A DNA stretch of 64,000 bases from Chthonobacter albigriseus (GCF_013839445.1 NZ_JACDIT010000002.1:186001-250000), one strand, 5' to 3'. Shown: positions 33,111 through 41,506, counted from the stretch's first letter. Numbers and translations are program-made. The notes: generated by a model not told the origin, from the sequence alone.

Positions 33111-34931
33111 TCATGTTTTCTTCTGGTAGAGCCGCAGGGCCTTGGCGGCCCCGTCGGCGCGGATGGTCGTCGCGATGTCGAGCGCGGTGCGGCCGTCGTT
33201 CGACCTGGCGGTGAGGTCGGCGCCGGCTTCGGCGAGGAAGCCGACCATGGCCGCGTTGTTGTGGCCGGCCGCGATCATCGCGGCCGTGACTCCGTGCACG
33301 GACCGGGCGTCGAGATCGGCGCCCTTGGCCCGAAGGGCCTCGGCGAGCTCGATGATGGACGGGCCCTGGGCGATCTGGATGTCGCGGTTGTTCGCCTCGT
33401 ACTGGGTCGCGGCGATCATCATGGCCGTCAGCTTCTCCGTCCCGAAGGTCTCGTCGACCGGGGCGCCGACGGCGATCAGCGTTTCGGCCGCCCAGTACTT
33501 CCCCTCGCTGATGGCGAGCGCCAGCGGGGTCACGTCGCCAGGGGCACGGCCAGAGAGATCGGCGCCCCGCTCGGCGAGCAGCCGGACCGTCGGCTGGTGG
33601 TTCCTGAGGATAGCGTGGTGGAGCAGGCTCCAACCCGAGAGGTCCGTCGCCGCGATGTCCGCGCCGCGGTCGAGCAGGAAGGCGACCAGGTCGGTGTCGC
33701 GGCTCTGGGCGGCGGCGATCACCGCCGGCGTGCCCTGCTTGGAGCGGCGGTTGATGTCCGCACCCTTGGCCAGCAGCGCGTCGATCCGGGCTTCGTCCGA
33801 GGCCACGACAGCGCGCTGGAACAGCTCGTTCACGTCGGCGCCCGCCGCCAGGTCCGCCTCGACCTCGGCGATGTCGACGATCTGGCCGGGGTCGGCGAGC
33901 GCCGCGTCGATCCGGCGGCCCGCTTCCGGCGCGACGGCCGTGAAGCGCTTGTCGCCCTCCTCCACGATTCGGTCGAAGTAGGTGCCGTGCGAAGGCAGAT
34001 CGCCGTCCACCACGCAGGTGGAGCAGCGGACAAGCGGAACCCCGAAGTCGACGAGAATGGCCCGGATCTCGTCGCGGCTTGCCTCCAGGGCGAAGTCGAG
34101 GGCGAACTTCAGCACCGGGTCGTTGGTGCGCACGCCGAAGGCAAGATCGAACTCCAGGACGACCTGGTCTTCCATCAGGTTGACCGGCTGCAGCGTCAGC
34201 GGCGCGCCGTTCTTCTTCACCCAGCCGGCAAACGGCCCCCAGACGCCTGCCGCATCCAACTCCCCGTCGACCACTTTCTGCACCTGCCGCCAGGGCTGGC
34301 GCCAGGGCTCCAGGTCGGCGTTCTGGCTGATGACGTGGATGTCGAGCCCTTCCTTCTTGCCGTGGCGGGCCAGGGCCTCGCGAAAGGCGGAGTGCTGGAA
34401 CACGCCGATGCGCAGGCTCTTCAGCTGCGGGTCGTCGAAGCCGGAGATCGCGATGGCCCGGTCGGTGCGCGTCGCCAGCACGTAGGTAGACCGGTAGATC
34501 GGCACCGTGGTCAGGATCCTCTGGTAGCCGAAGGGCACCTCGATGAGGATGTCGCACTCGTTGTTCTCGAAGGTCTCGCGCGTCAGGCCACGTTCGATGT
34601 AGGGCCGCCAGAAGGTGGAGACCTTGGCGCCCATCCGGTCGGCGACGGCCTTGGCGATGCGGTTCTGGATGCCCTCCCCCGCCATGTTGGAGAGCGGCAT
34701 GTTTCCGGGATCGGCGCAGAAATGGAGAGTCTCGTAGCGTCTGGTCTTCGCCGCCTTGCGCGCGGTCGTCTTCTCGGCCGCCGTCATCTGCTCGTAGATG
34801 ATCTGCTTGTTGAAAACGGGCTTCTGCTCCGCCGCGCCGGCCGGCCGCGCGAGGACGCCGAGAAGAACGGCGGCAGCCATTCCGACGGTCGACATCCACA
34901 GGATGCTCCGCCCTGCTCGATCTCCTGGCAT
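33111..34931 (-). CDS. XoxJ/MxaJ-like solute-binding protein fused to ankyrin repeats
   Basis: Secreted 606-aa protein. A signal peptide (about residues 10-34, ending RPAGAAEQ) precedes a MoxJ-type domain, about 65-300: RYETLHFCADPGNMPLSNMA, FENNECDILIEVP, LRIGVFQHSAFREALARHGK. MxaJ/XoxJ proteins accompany PQQ methanol dehydrogenases and are thought to help their maturation. A CSTC pair (near 303-306) marks the junction. Residues about 350-600 carry six or seven ankyrin repeats (DALLAKGADINRRSKQGTPA, AFLLDRGADIAATDLSG, and others). MxaJ-type proteins are roughly half this length, so the ankyrin half is an addition. It heads the unit with the cytochrome, binding protein and propeller. Confidence 0.88.
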   Translation of the reverse strand: MPGDRAGRSILWMSTVGMAAAVLLGVLARPAGAAEQKPVFNKQIIYEQMTAAEKTTARKAAKTRRYETLHFCADPGNMPLSNMAGEGIQNRIAKAVADRMGAKVSTFWRPYIERGLTRETFENNECDILIEVPFGYQRILTTVPIYRSTYVLATRTDRAIAISGFDDPQLKSLRIGVFQHSAFREALARHGKKEGLDIHVISQNADLEPWRQPWRQVQKVVDGELDAAGVWGPFAGWVKKNGAPLTLQPVNLMEDQVVLEFDLAFGVRTNDPVLKFALDFALEASRDEIRAILVDFGVPLVRCSTCVVDGDLPSHGTYFDRIVEEGDKRFTAVAPEAGRRIDAALADPGQIVDIAEVEADLAAGADVNELFQRAVVASDEARIDALLAKGADINRRSKQGTPAVIAAAQSRDTDLVAFLLDRGADIAATDLSGWSLLHHAILRNHQPTVRLLAERGADLSGRAPGDVTPLALAISEGKYWAAETLIAVGAPVDETFGTEKLTAMMIAATQYEANNRDIQIAQGPSIIELAEALRAKGADLDARSVHGVTAAMIAAGHNNAAMVGFLAEAGADLTARSNDGRTALDIATTIRADGAAKALRLYQKKT

Positions 34932-34984
34932 CGACTTCCTCCCCGGCGCCGGCCTGTCCAGCCGTAGCCACTCAATAGTATTGC

Positions 34985-35000
34985 TGCGTATGTCTACGCA
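34985..35000. promoter_or_regulatory. Inverted repeat upstream of the XoxJ-ankyrin gene
   Basis: Arms TGCGTA and TACGCA around TGTC, extended by outer AGTA/TACT, 54 bp before the gene start. It lies in a markedly AT-rich 183-bp spacer that follows the dehydrogenase terminator. Candidate operator; no matching site found elsewhere in the window. Confidence 0.4.
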
Positions 35001-35065
35001 CTACTCAACCGCGAAACAAATTAAACTCGTGTAATGATCAAACTAATACTTAGACAACGGAAAGC

Positions 35066-35090
35066 GCTCGGGCAGCATAGCCACCCGAGC
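35066..35090 (-). terminator. Terminator-like hairpin after the PQQ dehydrogenase gene
   Basis: Arms GCTCGGG/CCCGAGC continue inward with wobble pairs to give a stem of about 11-14 bp and a small loop, followed on the minus strand by GCTTTCC. It lies 25 bp past the dehydrogenase stop and would separate it from the downstream XoxJ-ankyrin unit. Confidence 0.6.
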
Positions 35091-35114
35091 ACCAGGATTT
35101 ATTGTTCGATCTAC

Positions 35115-36983
35115 TTATTCGAAGACGCGGAATGTGTAGAGCGAACCACCTTGCGGGATCTTGTCGAGGCCCGCCGCCTTGGCCATGGCCGAGGCGCCGA
35201 TCGCACCGAACTTGTCTTCCAGATCGAGACCCGCAGTGATCGGCAGGCCGATCCAGCCGCCGATGCCGGCGAAGACCGAGACGTACTGCTTGCCGTCGAT
35301 CTTGTAGGTGATCGGGTTGCCGATGATCCCGGAGCCCAGCTTCCTGGACCACACGACCTTGCCGGTCTCGCGGTCCACCGCGCGGAAGTCACCGCCCAGC
35401 GAGCCGTAGAAGACGAGGCCGCCGGCCGTCGTCAGCGTGCCCGACCAGTTCGGATACGGATCGGGGATCTCCCACACCGTCTCGCCGGTCAGCACGTTGA
35501 ACTTCTTCAGCTTGCCGGTCACGCCCGGGACTTCCGGGTACATGTAGACGTTGGCGAAGACGTAGACCGTGCCCTGCTGCGTGTGGGTGCGCTGTTGGGG
35601 CTCGTCCTCCATGCACCAGTTGTTGGTGGGCACGTAGAACAGCCAGGGCTCCTTCGGGTCGACGGATGCCGGCTGCTGGTCCTTGCCGCCCATTGCGGAG
35701 GGGCAGGCCTGGACGTTCTTGCCGACTTCGAAGGGCGAGTGCTCCTTCACCTTGACCGGGCGGCCGGTCTTCAGGTCGACGCTCTCGGCCCAGTTCACGG
35801 TGACGAACTTGTTGGCGCGCAGCAGCGTGCCGTCGACGCGGTCGAGCACGTAGGCGAAACCGTTGCGGTCGAAGTTGACCAGCGTCTTTCGCATCACCCC
35901 GTCGACTTCCATGTCGACCAGGATGTTCTCGTTGACGCCGTCATAGTCCCACTGGTCGAATGGAGTCTTCTGGTAGGCCCAGACCACTTCGCCGGTGTCC
36001 ACCTTGCGGGCGAAGATGGTCATCGACCACTTGTTGTCCCACTCGCCGGTGTTGCACTCCTCGTGCGTGTCGGCGCCGCAGCGGTAGGACGGCGACCAGT
36101 GGCCCGGGTTGCCGGTGCCGGCGTAGACGATCTTCAGTTCAGGGTCGTAGGAGAACCACGCCCAGGGCGCGCCGCCGCCGATCAGGTGCTCGCCCTCGGG
36201 ATAGGAGGTGAGGCCGATGTCCTTGCCGGAGATGCCGTAGTGCGGGTTCGCCTTGTTGGTCTCCGGCGTCAGGCAGACGTCCGCGTCGGAGCCGGTGGAG
36301 TGGCACTTCCAGACTTCCTTGCCGGTCTCCAGGTCGTAGGCGACCGTGCGGCCGCGGGCGGCGAACTCGTCGCCGCCGAAGCCGGCGATCACGTACTTGT
36401 CGGCGATCAGCGCGGGGCCGGTGTGGGTCTCGCCATGTTCGGGATAGGCGTGCTTGACGACCCAGACTTCCTTGCCGGTCCGGGCGTCCAGCGCGATGAT
36501 GAAGCCGTCGAGGGTATGGACGACGATCTTGCCGGAGGCGTAATTCAGGCCGCGGTGGACGACGTCGCAGCAGGCGCGCGGCACGGCCGATTCATCGCGG
36601 TCCGTCTTCTTGACGTAGTTCCAGATCTGCTTGGGGTTGTCGGGATCGGAGAGGTCCAGGGCCTGGACGATGTTCGGCCAGGCCGACGCGAAGAACATCA
36701 TCGGCTTGCCGTCGATCTCGACGACGACCGGCTGTCCCTCGTGGCCGCGCAGCGCGCCGGTCGACTGGGACCAGGCCATCTGCAGCTTGCCGACATTGTC
36801 CTTGTTGATGTCGCCGAGCTCGGAGTAGCGCGTCAGCGCCATGTCCTTGCCGGGCGCCGCCCACAGGTTGGGGTTCTTCGAACGCTCGATGATTTCTTCA
36901 TTCGCAGCTGCCGTTCCAACCAGCGCCGCCGTGCCGAGGGCAAGGCAGAGGGTTCCGGCGAGCCACTTCGCTCGACGCTTCAT
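35115..36983 (-). CDS. PQQ-dependent alcohol (methanol/ethanol) dehydrogenase, lanthanide (XoxF-like) type
   Basis: Periplasmic quinoprotein of 622 aa with an N-terminal signal peptide (ALGTAALVGTAAANEE). It has the eight-bladed propeller W-motifs, the vicinal disulfide ACCDVVHRG that stacks on PQQ, and the catalytic Asp in PFDQWDYDGVNE. The Asp two residues later (DYD) is the signature of lanthanide-using XoxF/ExaF-type enzymes; calcium MxaF has Ala there. No small-subunit gene is nearby, as expected for XoxF. It differs from typical XoxF by an insertion with two cysteines (RCGADTHEECNTGEWDNKW). The exact subclade and preferred alcohol are not decidable here. Confidence 0.9.
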   Translation of the reverse strand: MKRRAKWLAGTLCLALGTAALVGTAAANEEIIERSKNPNLWAAPGKDMALTRYSELGDINKDNVGKLQMAWSQSTGALRGHEGQPVVVEIDGKPMMFFASAWPNIVQALDLSDPDNPKQIWNYVKKTDRDESAVPRACCDVVHRGLNYASGKIVVHTLDGFIIALDARTGKEVWVVKHAYPEHGETHTGPALIADKYVIAGFGGDEFAARGRTVAYDLETGKEVWKCHSTGSDADVCLTPETNKANPHYGISGKDIGLTSYPEGEHLIGGGAPWAWFSYDPELKIVYAGTGNPGHWSPSYRCGADTHEECNTGEWDNKWSMTIFARKVDTGEVVWAYQKTPFDQWDYDGVNENILVDMEVDGVMRKTLVNFDRNGFAYVLDRVDGTLLRANKFVTVNWAESVDLKTGRPVKVKEHSPFEVGKNVQACPSAMGGKDQQPASVDPKEPWLFYVPTNNWCMEDEPQQRTHTQQGTVYVFANVYMYPEVPGVTGKLKKFNVLTGETVWEIPDPYPNWSGTLTTAGGLVFYGSLGGDFRAVDRETGKVVWSRKLGSGIIGNPITYKIDGKQYVSVFAGIGGWIGLPITAGLDLEDKFGAIGASAMAKAAGLDKIPQGGSLYTFRVFE

Positions 36984-37391
36984 TGGGTTTCACTCCCGTG
37001 TGGATGTTGCATACGCCCGGCGACCGGTTCCCCGATCCGAACCGCCGGGCATTCCCGTGGGGGACATGCCGCCGGTACCCATGGCTCGTCGTCCGTCCGA
37101 CCGGAGGGACGGTCGGGAATTGGACCACGATGAAGGCCCGGTTTTCTTGTGTACCGGTCCGGTGCGGCAGCCGAGCCTAGGGAGTTCGGCCGATGCAACG
37201 ATGGGTACGGGGTCGGAGAATACTGATCGGGAGGAAGAAACGAATGGAGGATCTTCCCGATTTTTCCCTCTTGCTTTCCCGATCACCGGAGATGGAGAAA
37301 GTTTAATCTTACCGCAACGCAGCAATGACTTGGCGGGACCGTTTCCGATCGGACGGCGCCGGACCCGATGCCCCCCCGGCAGCCGCCCGGC
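36984..37391 (-). promoter_or_regulatory. Upstream region of the PQQ dehydrogenase with repeated ATCGGGA motifs
   Basis: A 408-bp non-coding spacer between the response regulator stop and the dehydrogenase start. TTCCCGAT occurs at 37254-37261 and 37276-37283, exactly 22 bp apart (two helical turns), and the inverse ATCGGGA at 37226-37232. An inverted repeat CGGTTC-8 nt-GAACCG (37025-37044) lies in the presumed 5' leader. Candidate binding array for the adjacent NarL-type regulator. No convincing -35/-10 pair was identified. Confidence 0.5.
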
Positions 37392-38027
37392 CTAGCCGAC
37401 GATGTGGTTCCGGCGATTCTCCAGCGCGAAGCGGATGAGGTCCGCGGTCCGGTCCACGCCCACCTTCGCCTTGATGCGCGTGCAGGTGTTGGCGACCGTC
37501 TTGTAGGCGATGCCGAGGGCGTTGCCGATGTCCAGCATGCTGCGGCCGTCGGCCAGCATGCGCAGGATCTCCAGCTCGCGGTTGGTGAGCTGCGAGTCGG
37601 CGATCAGTTCGGCGGTGGAGAAGGCGGCGACGGCGATCTCGCCGGCGATGGCGGAATCGACGTAGGGCTCGCCGCGGGCGGCGCGGCGGATCGCCGTGAC
37701 CAGCTGGTCGGAGGTGGCGCTCTTGGAGACGTAGCCGAGCGCGCCGGCGCGCCGGGCGGAGGTGGCGTAGACCACGTCGGAGTACATGCTGAAGACCACG
37801 ACCTTGGCCGCAGGGTCCTCGATCATGAAGCGGCGAAGCAGTTCCAGGCCGCTGCCCTCGCGCAGGTTGATGTCGAGGACGACGACATCCGGCTTGCTCT
37901 TGCGGAACAGCGCAAGCCCCTCCTGAAGTCCCTCCGCCTCGATGTACTCGATCCCGTCGAGTTCGGCGAGAAGCCGACCGACGCCCTCCCGGACGATCAC
38001 ATGGTCGTCCACGATCAAGACCTTCAT
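37392..38027 (-). CDS. NarL/FixJ-family (LuxR-type HTH) response regulator
   Basis: A 211-aa regulator. Receiver domain: acidic pair in MKVLIVDDHVIVREG, phospho-acceptor Asp in DVVVLDINLREGSG (about residue 52), Lys in GYVSKSATSDQLV. C-terminal LuxR-type helix-turn-helix: LTNRELEILRMLADGRSMLD and AYKTVANTCTRIKAKVGV. Overlaps the kinase gene by 4 bp. Regulators of this class control PQQ alcohol dehydrogenase genes in other proteobacteria (ExaE/AgmR type), and it sits directly upstream of the dehydrogenase here. Confidence 0.92.
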   Translation of the reverse strand: MKVLIVDDHVIVREGVGRLLAELDGIEYIEAEGLQEGLALFRKSKPDVVVLDINLREGSGLELLRRFMIEDPAAKVVVFSMYSDVVYATSARRAGALGYVSKSATSDQLVTAIRRAARGEPYVDSAIAGEIAVAAFSTAELIADSQLTNRELEILRMLADGRSMLDIGNALGIAYKTVANTCTRIKAKVGVDRTADLIRFALENRRNHIVG

Positions 38028-39400
38028 GTTTCCTTCCCTCCAACGGGCGCTTCTGCGAGCGCGCTTCTATTGTTGCCGGACAGCGGGACAATGGCGTTGA
38101 CCGCCGTGCCGCGTCCGGCCGGATTGCGTTCGATCGCGAGCATGCCGCCGAGCGCGGCGACCCGCTCGCGCATGCCGATAAGGCCGTAGCCGGTCGGCCT
38201 GTCCTTCGGGTCGAAGCCGCGGCCGTCGTCGACCACCACTACGGCCGCCTCCTGCCCCATCGGCACGATCGAGACCTCGATCTTGCGTGGCTCGGCGTGC
38301 TTGATGGCGTTGCTGAGGGCTTCCCGGATCACCGCCAGAATGACCCCGTCCAGGACCTCCCCGTAGCTCGCCTCCGGGACGTCGAGCGCGAAAGCGACGT
38401 CCGGACGGCGGCTGCGATGGAAGTCGACGATCTCGCGGACGGCGGCGGCGAGCCCCAGCGAGCCGAGCACGCCGGGCCGCAGCTGGCCGAGGATGCCGCG
38501 GACGTGCAGGCGCGCGTGGGACGCCGCGGCCTTGATCGATGCGGCCTTGGCGGCGATGTCGCCGCCGCGCGGTCCGCCGCCGGTCTCCTTGACGATGACG
38601 GCGATGGCCGCCGAATCGACGTCCACCGCGAACAGGAACGGGCCCACCTCGTCGTGCAGGTCGCGGGCGAGTTCGGCGCGCTCCTCGTCCTGCAGCCGGA
38701 CGAGTTGCTCGGCGAGCTGGCGGTTCTTTCCCGCCATGTCGCCCAGCCGCTCGGCCATCTCGTTGTAGCCCTGGCATAGCCCGGCGAGTTCGGGCGAGCC
38801 GGTCTGCGGCAGGCGGGTGGAGTAGTCGCCGGCGCCAATGCGGCGGTAGGCCTCTGCGAGGGCGCCGATCGGCTTCAGCGAGCGGCTGATGATCACCGAG
38901 ACGAAGCCGAAGGACGCGATGAAGAAGCTGGCGAGCACGGTCAGCGTGATCTGCACGTCCGCCCAGACCTCGTCGACCTCGCTGCGCGGGTCCGGCACCA
39001 GGAGGATCGCTCCCACCGGCATGGGGATGGACGGCACGTCGATCCGCTCCGTCTCGAAGCTCGGCGCGACGGCGGCCAGGAACCAGTCGGGCACGCGGTT
39101 CTCCGGCGGCGGCACGCGCGATTGCGCCACCACGCCGCCGTCGCGGTCGACCAGCGTCGCCTGCACGTGGCGGTCGCCGTCGAAGATTGTCACCGTCTCC
39201 TCCAGGTGGATCTGCGGGCGGAACGACCGGGTGAGTTCCTCCATCCGGCGCTGGACGGTGTTGCGCGCCACCTCCATGGCGGCCGCCATCTCGATCTCCA
39301 CCTTGCGCTGGGCGTGCAGGTAGGTCAGCACGCTCCCGGCGAGAAGCGCCCCGACGAGCACAAGCGTGATGGCGCCGACCAGCCGTCCCCGTAGCGACAC
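38024..39400 (-). CDS. Sensor histidine kinase (NarX/UhpB type, HisKA_3)
   Basis: A 458-aa inner-membrane kinase. TM1 (LVGAITLVLVGALLAGSVLT) is near the N-terminus, a periplasmic sensor domain spans about 30-150, and TM2 (ITLTVLASFFIASFGFVSVI) is followed by a HAMP domain (SLKPIGALAEAYRRIGAGDY). The phospho-acceptor His is in ERAELARDLHDEVGPFLF. The ATPase domain has REALSNAIKHAEP, VVDDGRGFDP and GYGLIGMRERVAALGG. It is coupled by overlap to the response regulator and probably senses a signal tied to alcohol, lanthanide or PQQ status; the ligand is unknown. Confidence 0.92.
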   Translation of the reverse strand: MSLRGRLVGAITLVLVGALLAGSVLTYLHAQRKVEIEMAAAMEVARNTVQRRMEELTRSFRPQIHLEETVTIFDGDRHVQATLVDRDGGVVAQSRVPPPENRVPDWFLAAVAPSFETERIDVPSIPMPVGAILLVPDPRSEVDEVWADVQITLTVLASFFIASFGFVSVIISRSLKPIGALAEAYRRIGAGDYSTRLPQTGSPELAGLCQGYNEMAERLGDMAGKNRQLAEQLVRLQDEERAELARDLHDEVGPFLFAVDVDSAAIAVIVKETGGGPRGGDIAAKAASIKAAASHARLHVRGILGQLRPGVLGSLGLAAAVREIVDFHRSRRPDVAFALDVPEASYGEVLDGVILAVIREALSNAIKHAEPRKIEVSIVPMGQEAAVVVVDDGRGFDPKDRPTGYGLIGMRERVAALGGMLAIERNPAGRGTAVNAIVPLSGNNRSALAEAPVGGKET

Positions 39401-39958
39401 TCCGCCCTCCCCGATGAAGTGACGGTCTCGTCATCGGCCCTGTCGCCTGCCCGTGCACGTTAAATTCCGTCCATCTGCAGGCTAGATCGCGGTCACGACG
39501 TCGCATCGGGAAGTAATTCCCGGGATCCCGTTGGGATATTTTCTCTGTATGACGGAGAAGCCACCAACAGCACTCCACGAAGACGTGAGCTGTTGGAATC
39601 TTTTGGTGACCTTGGCTGACTTTCTTGAAGCATCAAAGCCCGGGAACGGTATCGACAACACATCGGGCGTCGCACGTTCAGCAAAGGGAGTTCACGGTCG
39701 ACGAGAACAACGCTTTCGGCGGACTAGCGATGGCTGCGTGCCAGCGCGTCGGCGCGTGGTTCTTCGCCTCCCGAATGCGGCGCGTAATGCGATCGCCGAG
39801 TGAACCCGCGATAGTTGTTTATAACATATTGCCGCTACTTTTATTTGAATTCTGTTTGTTCCATCTGTTCCAGAGACAGAGCGTGGTCGCTTGCTCATTC
39901 CGAGCTTTCGCCATGCCTGAACAGCGGCACCGCTGAGGTCGTCCGCAACGGGGGAAAC
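39401..39958. other. 558-bp spacer with AT-rich half and ATCGGGAA inverted repeat
   Basis: The first half holds an inverted repeat at 39507-39522 (CGGGAA-GTAA-TTCCCG) in the context ATCGGGAAGTAATTCC; the same ATCGGGAA motif recurs before the dehydrogenase. The second half, around 39810-39860, is clearly AT-rich and probably holds the lipoprotein promoter. Open frames here (39531-39803, 39625-39936) lack coding character. Confidence 0.5.
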
Positions 39959-40453
39959 ATGCGTCTCATATCGAGTTCTCTTCTCTGTGCAGTCCTGGCC
40001 GGCTGCGCGACCATCACACGCGGGACGACGGAAGAGGTGCGGATCGAAGTCGATCCCCCGGACAGCATCATCACCACAACCGTCGGCCACAGCTGCACCG
40101 GCATCCCGTGCAAGATCCAGGTCCCTCGAAAGACCGAGTTCTCGGTGACAGCTTCCAAGGAGGGGTACACCAGCGCCACCGTGCCGGTGATCTCGACGAT
40201 GGCCGGATCGGGCGCGGCGGGAATGGCGGGGAACGTGATCCTCGGCGGCTTCATCGGAGTCGGCGTCGATGCCGTCAGCGGCGCCACGCTCAACCATTCG
40301 CCGAACCCGGTATTGATCGCCTTGCAGCCGATTGATCCGACGAACCCTGCCACGCCTGCCGGCAGCCTCAGCGTTCTGGAAGGGAGGATCAAGGCCGAGA
40401 ACCTGGAGAAGGCGGCCAAACAGTCGAGGCGCCAGGACGAGCGGAACAGCTAG
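39959..40453 (+). CDS. Small lipoprotein with PEGA-like domain
   Basis: A 164-aa predicted lipoprotein. The signal peptide MRLISSSLLCAVLAGCATIT has lipobox LAGC, with lipidation at Cys16. The next 70 residues (EEVRIEVDPPDSIITTTVGH...GIPCKIQVPRKTEFSVTASK) resemble a PEGA-type beta-sandwich. A glycine-rich hydrophobic stretch (GSGAAGMAGNVILGGFIGVG) follows, as in YgdI/peptidase-like lipoproteins. Function unknown. The ATG at 39959 follows GGGGGAAAC. Confidence 0.72.
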   Translation: MRLISSSLLCAVLAGCATITRGTTEEVRIEVDPPDSIITTTVGHSCTGIPCKIQVPRKTEFSVTASKEGYTSATVPVISTMAGSGAAGMAGNVILGGFIGVGVDAVSGATLNHSPNPVLIALQPIDPTNPATPAGSLSVLEGRIKAENLEKAAKQSRRQDERNS

Positions 40454-40499
40454 TCGGGCTCGGAACGGGCTCAGACGAACGGGCTGTCGCCCGCCCCCC

Positions 40500-41297
40500 T
40501 CACCCTCCTCCCGCGATCCTCGTGAGGTAGATCGAGAGCAGCTGCGTCTGCGAGGTGATGTTGAGCTTCCGGTAGACGTTGCGGCGGTGGACCTTGACGG
40601 TGCCGGTGCGGATCTCGAGGCGGCGGGCGATGCTGTCGGAGGAGTGGCCCTGGAGGACGAGTTCCACCACGGCCGCTTCGCGCTCCGTCAGGTTGAGGTC
40701 GCGCCAGACGGAGCCCGGCGAGGCGGGGGAGCGGCGGCCCACCCTTCCCCCGCCGGCCTCGCGGTCGAAGCGGCGCGAGAGATCCTTCCAGCGGGTGCGG
40801 ATCAGGGCGGAGACCAGGGGTTCGACCGCGTGGAGCAGCGCGATCGAGCGGGCGGGGAAAGCGCCGGTCGCCTCCTTGCGCATCAGCGACCAGACCACCG
40901 CGGCATCGTCCGACACCGGCACGAAGAAGCCGACCTCCTCGGCAAGGCCGGTCTCCACGTAGTAGCTGCGGAAGTACTCGCTGGAGAAGAAGCGGTCGGG
41001 GGCGAGGTCGCGCATGCGCCAGAAGCCGGGCTTGGGCTCGCGCGCGGCGCGATAGAAGGGATCGAGCAGGTAGGGGCCGACCTGGTACTTCGCCACGAAG
41101 ACCACGTGCTCGGCGGGCGTGAAGGTGTCGTAGAGGTCGATCGGCCGGGCGTCGCCGCGATAGCCGAACACCACCACGTGGTCAAAGCCGACCAGGGTGC
41201 GGAGCACCGTGGCGAGCGCGTCTCCGAAGGCGGCGTCGGTGGTCGGCGGCGTGCCGACCAGTTCGCCGAGGGTGCGGAACAGGGTTGCCGTGTCCAT
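40500..41297 (-). CDS. LuxR-family transcriptional regulator
   Basis: A 265-aa regulator. The N-terminal ~170 residues form a sensor-like domain (VLRTLVGFDHVVVFGYRGDA, YVETGLAEEVGFFVPVSDDA) with no recognisable ligand signature. The C-terminal LuxR-type helix-turn-helix reads LNLTEREAAVVELVLQGHSS followed by DSIARRLEIRTGTVKVHRRN. It is divergent from the polyamine-type ABC operon across a 209-bp spacer with a perfect inverted repeat, so it probably regulates that operon and itself. Confidence 0.87.
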   Translation of the reverse strand: MDTATLFRTLGELVGTPPTTDAAFGDALATVLRTLVGFDHVVVFGYRGDARPIDLYDTFTPAEHVVFVAKYQVGPYLLDPFYRAAREPKPGFWRMRDLAPDRFFSSEYFRSYYVETGLAEEVGFFVPVSDDAAVVWSLMRKEATGAFPARSIALLHAVEPLVSALIRTRWKDLSRRFDREAGGGRVGRRSPASPGSVWRDLNLTEREAAVVELVLQGHSSDSIARRLEIRTGTVKVHRRNVYRKLNITSQTQLLSIYLTRIAGGG

Positions 41298-41383
41298 GGG
41301 CGCTCGGGCGGCTCCGTCGTTGGCGTCTGCACAGCATGAAGGCAGGCACCGCCTCTACCACTCGCAAAGATCAATTCCGATGA

Positions 41384-41405
41384 ATATACCCCTCTCGGGG
41401 TATAT
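41384..41405. promoter_or_regulatory. Perfect inverted repeat between the LuxR gene and the ABC operon
   Basis: Nine-base arms ATATACCCC and GGGGTATAT flank TCTC. It is 86 bp from the regulator start and 101 bp from the ABC operon start, exactly the place expected for an operator of the divergent LuxR-type protein. It also overlaps TATA-like -10 sequences (TATACC). Confidence 0.6.
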
Positions 41406-41506
41406 ACCGCGGCTTGGGCTCGTCACTAGGCTGAAGGCTAGAGGGGTGGCATCGGAGACCGCAAAGAACCGGCCCGGCCACCGCATCGGAACAGCAGGGC
41501 GAGCGC

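Noticed and set aside
32233-34971. 912-codon minus-strand frame spanning the XoxJ-ankyrin and cytochrome genes
   Set aside because: Its first two thirds are a shadow of the ankyrin fusion in another phase; the real gene is the cytochrome, from about 33060, which has its own signal peptide.
39531-39936. Overlapping plus-strand open frames in the spacer before the lipoprotein gene
   Set aside because: No ribosome site, no recognisable domain, and composition unlike the coding genes around; the region looks regulatory.
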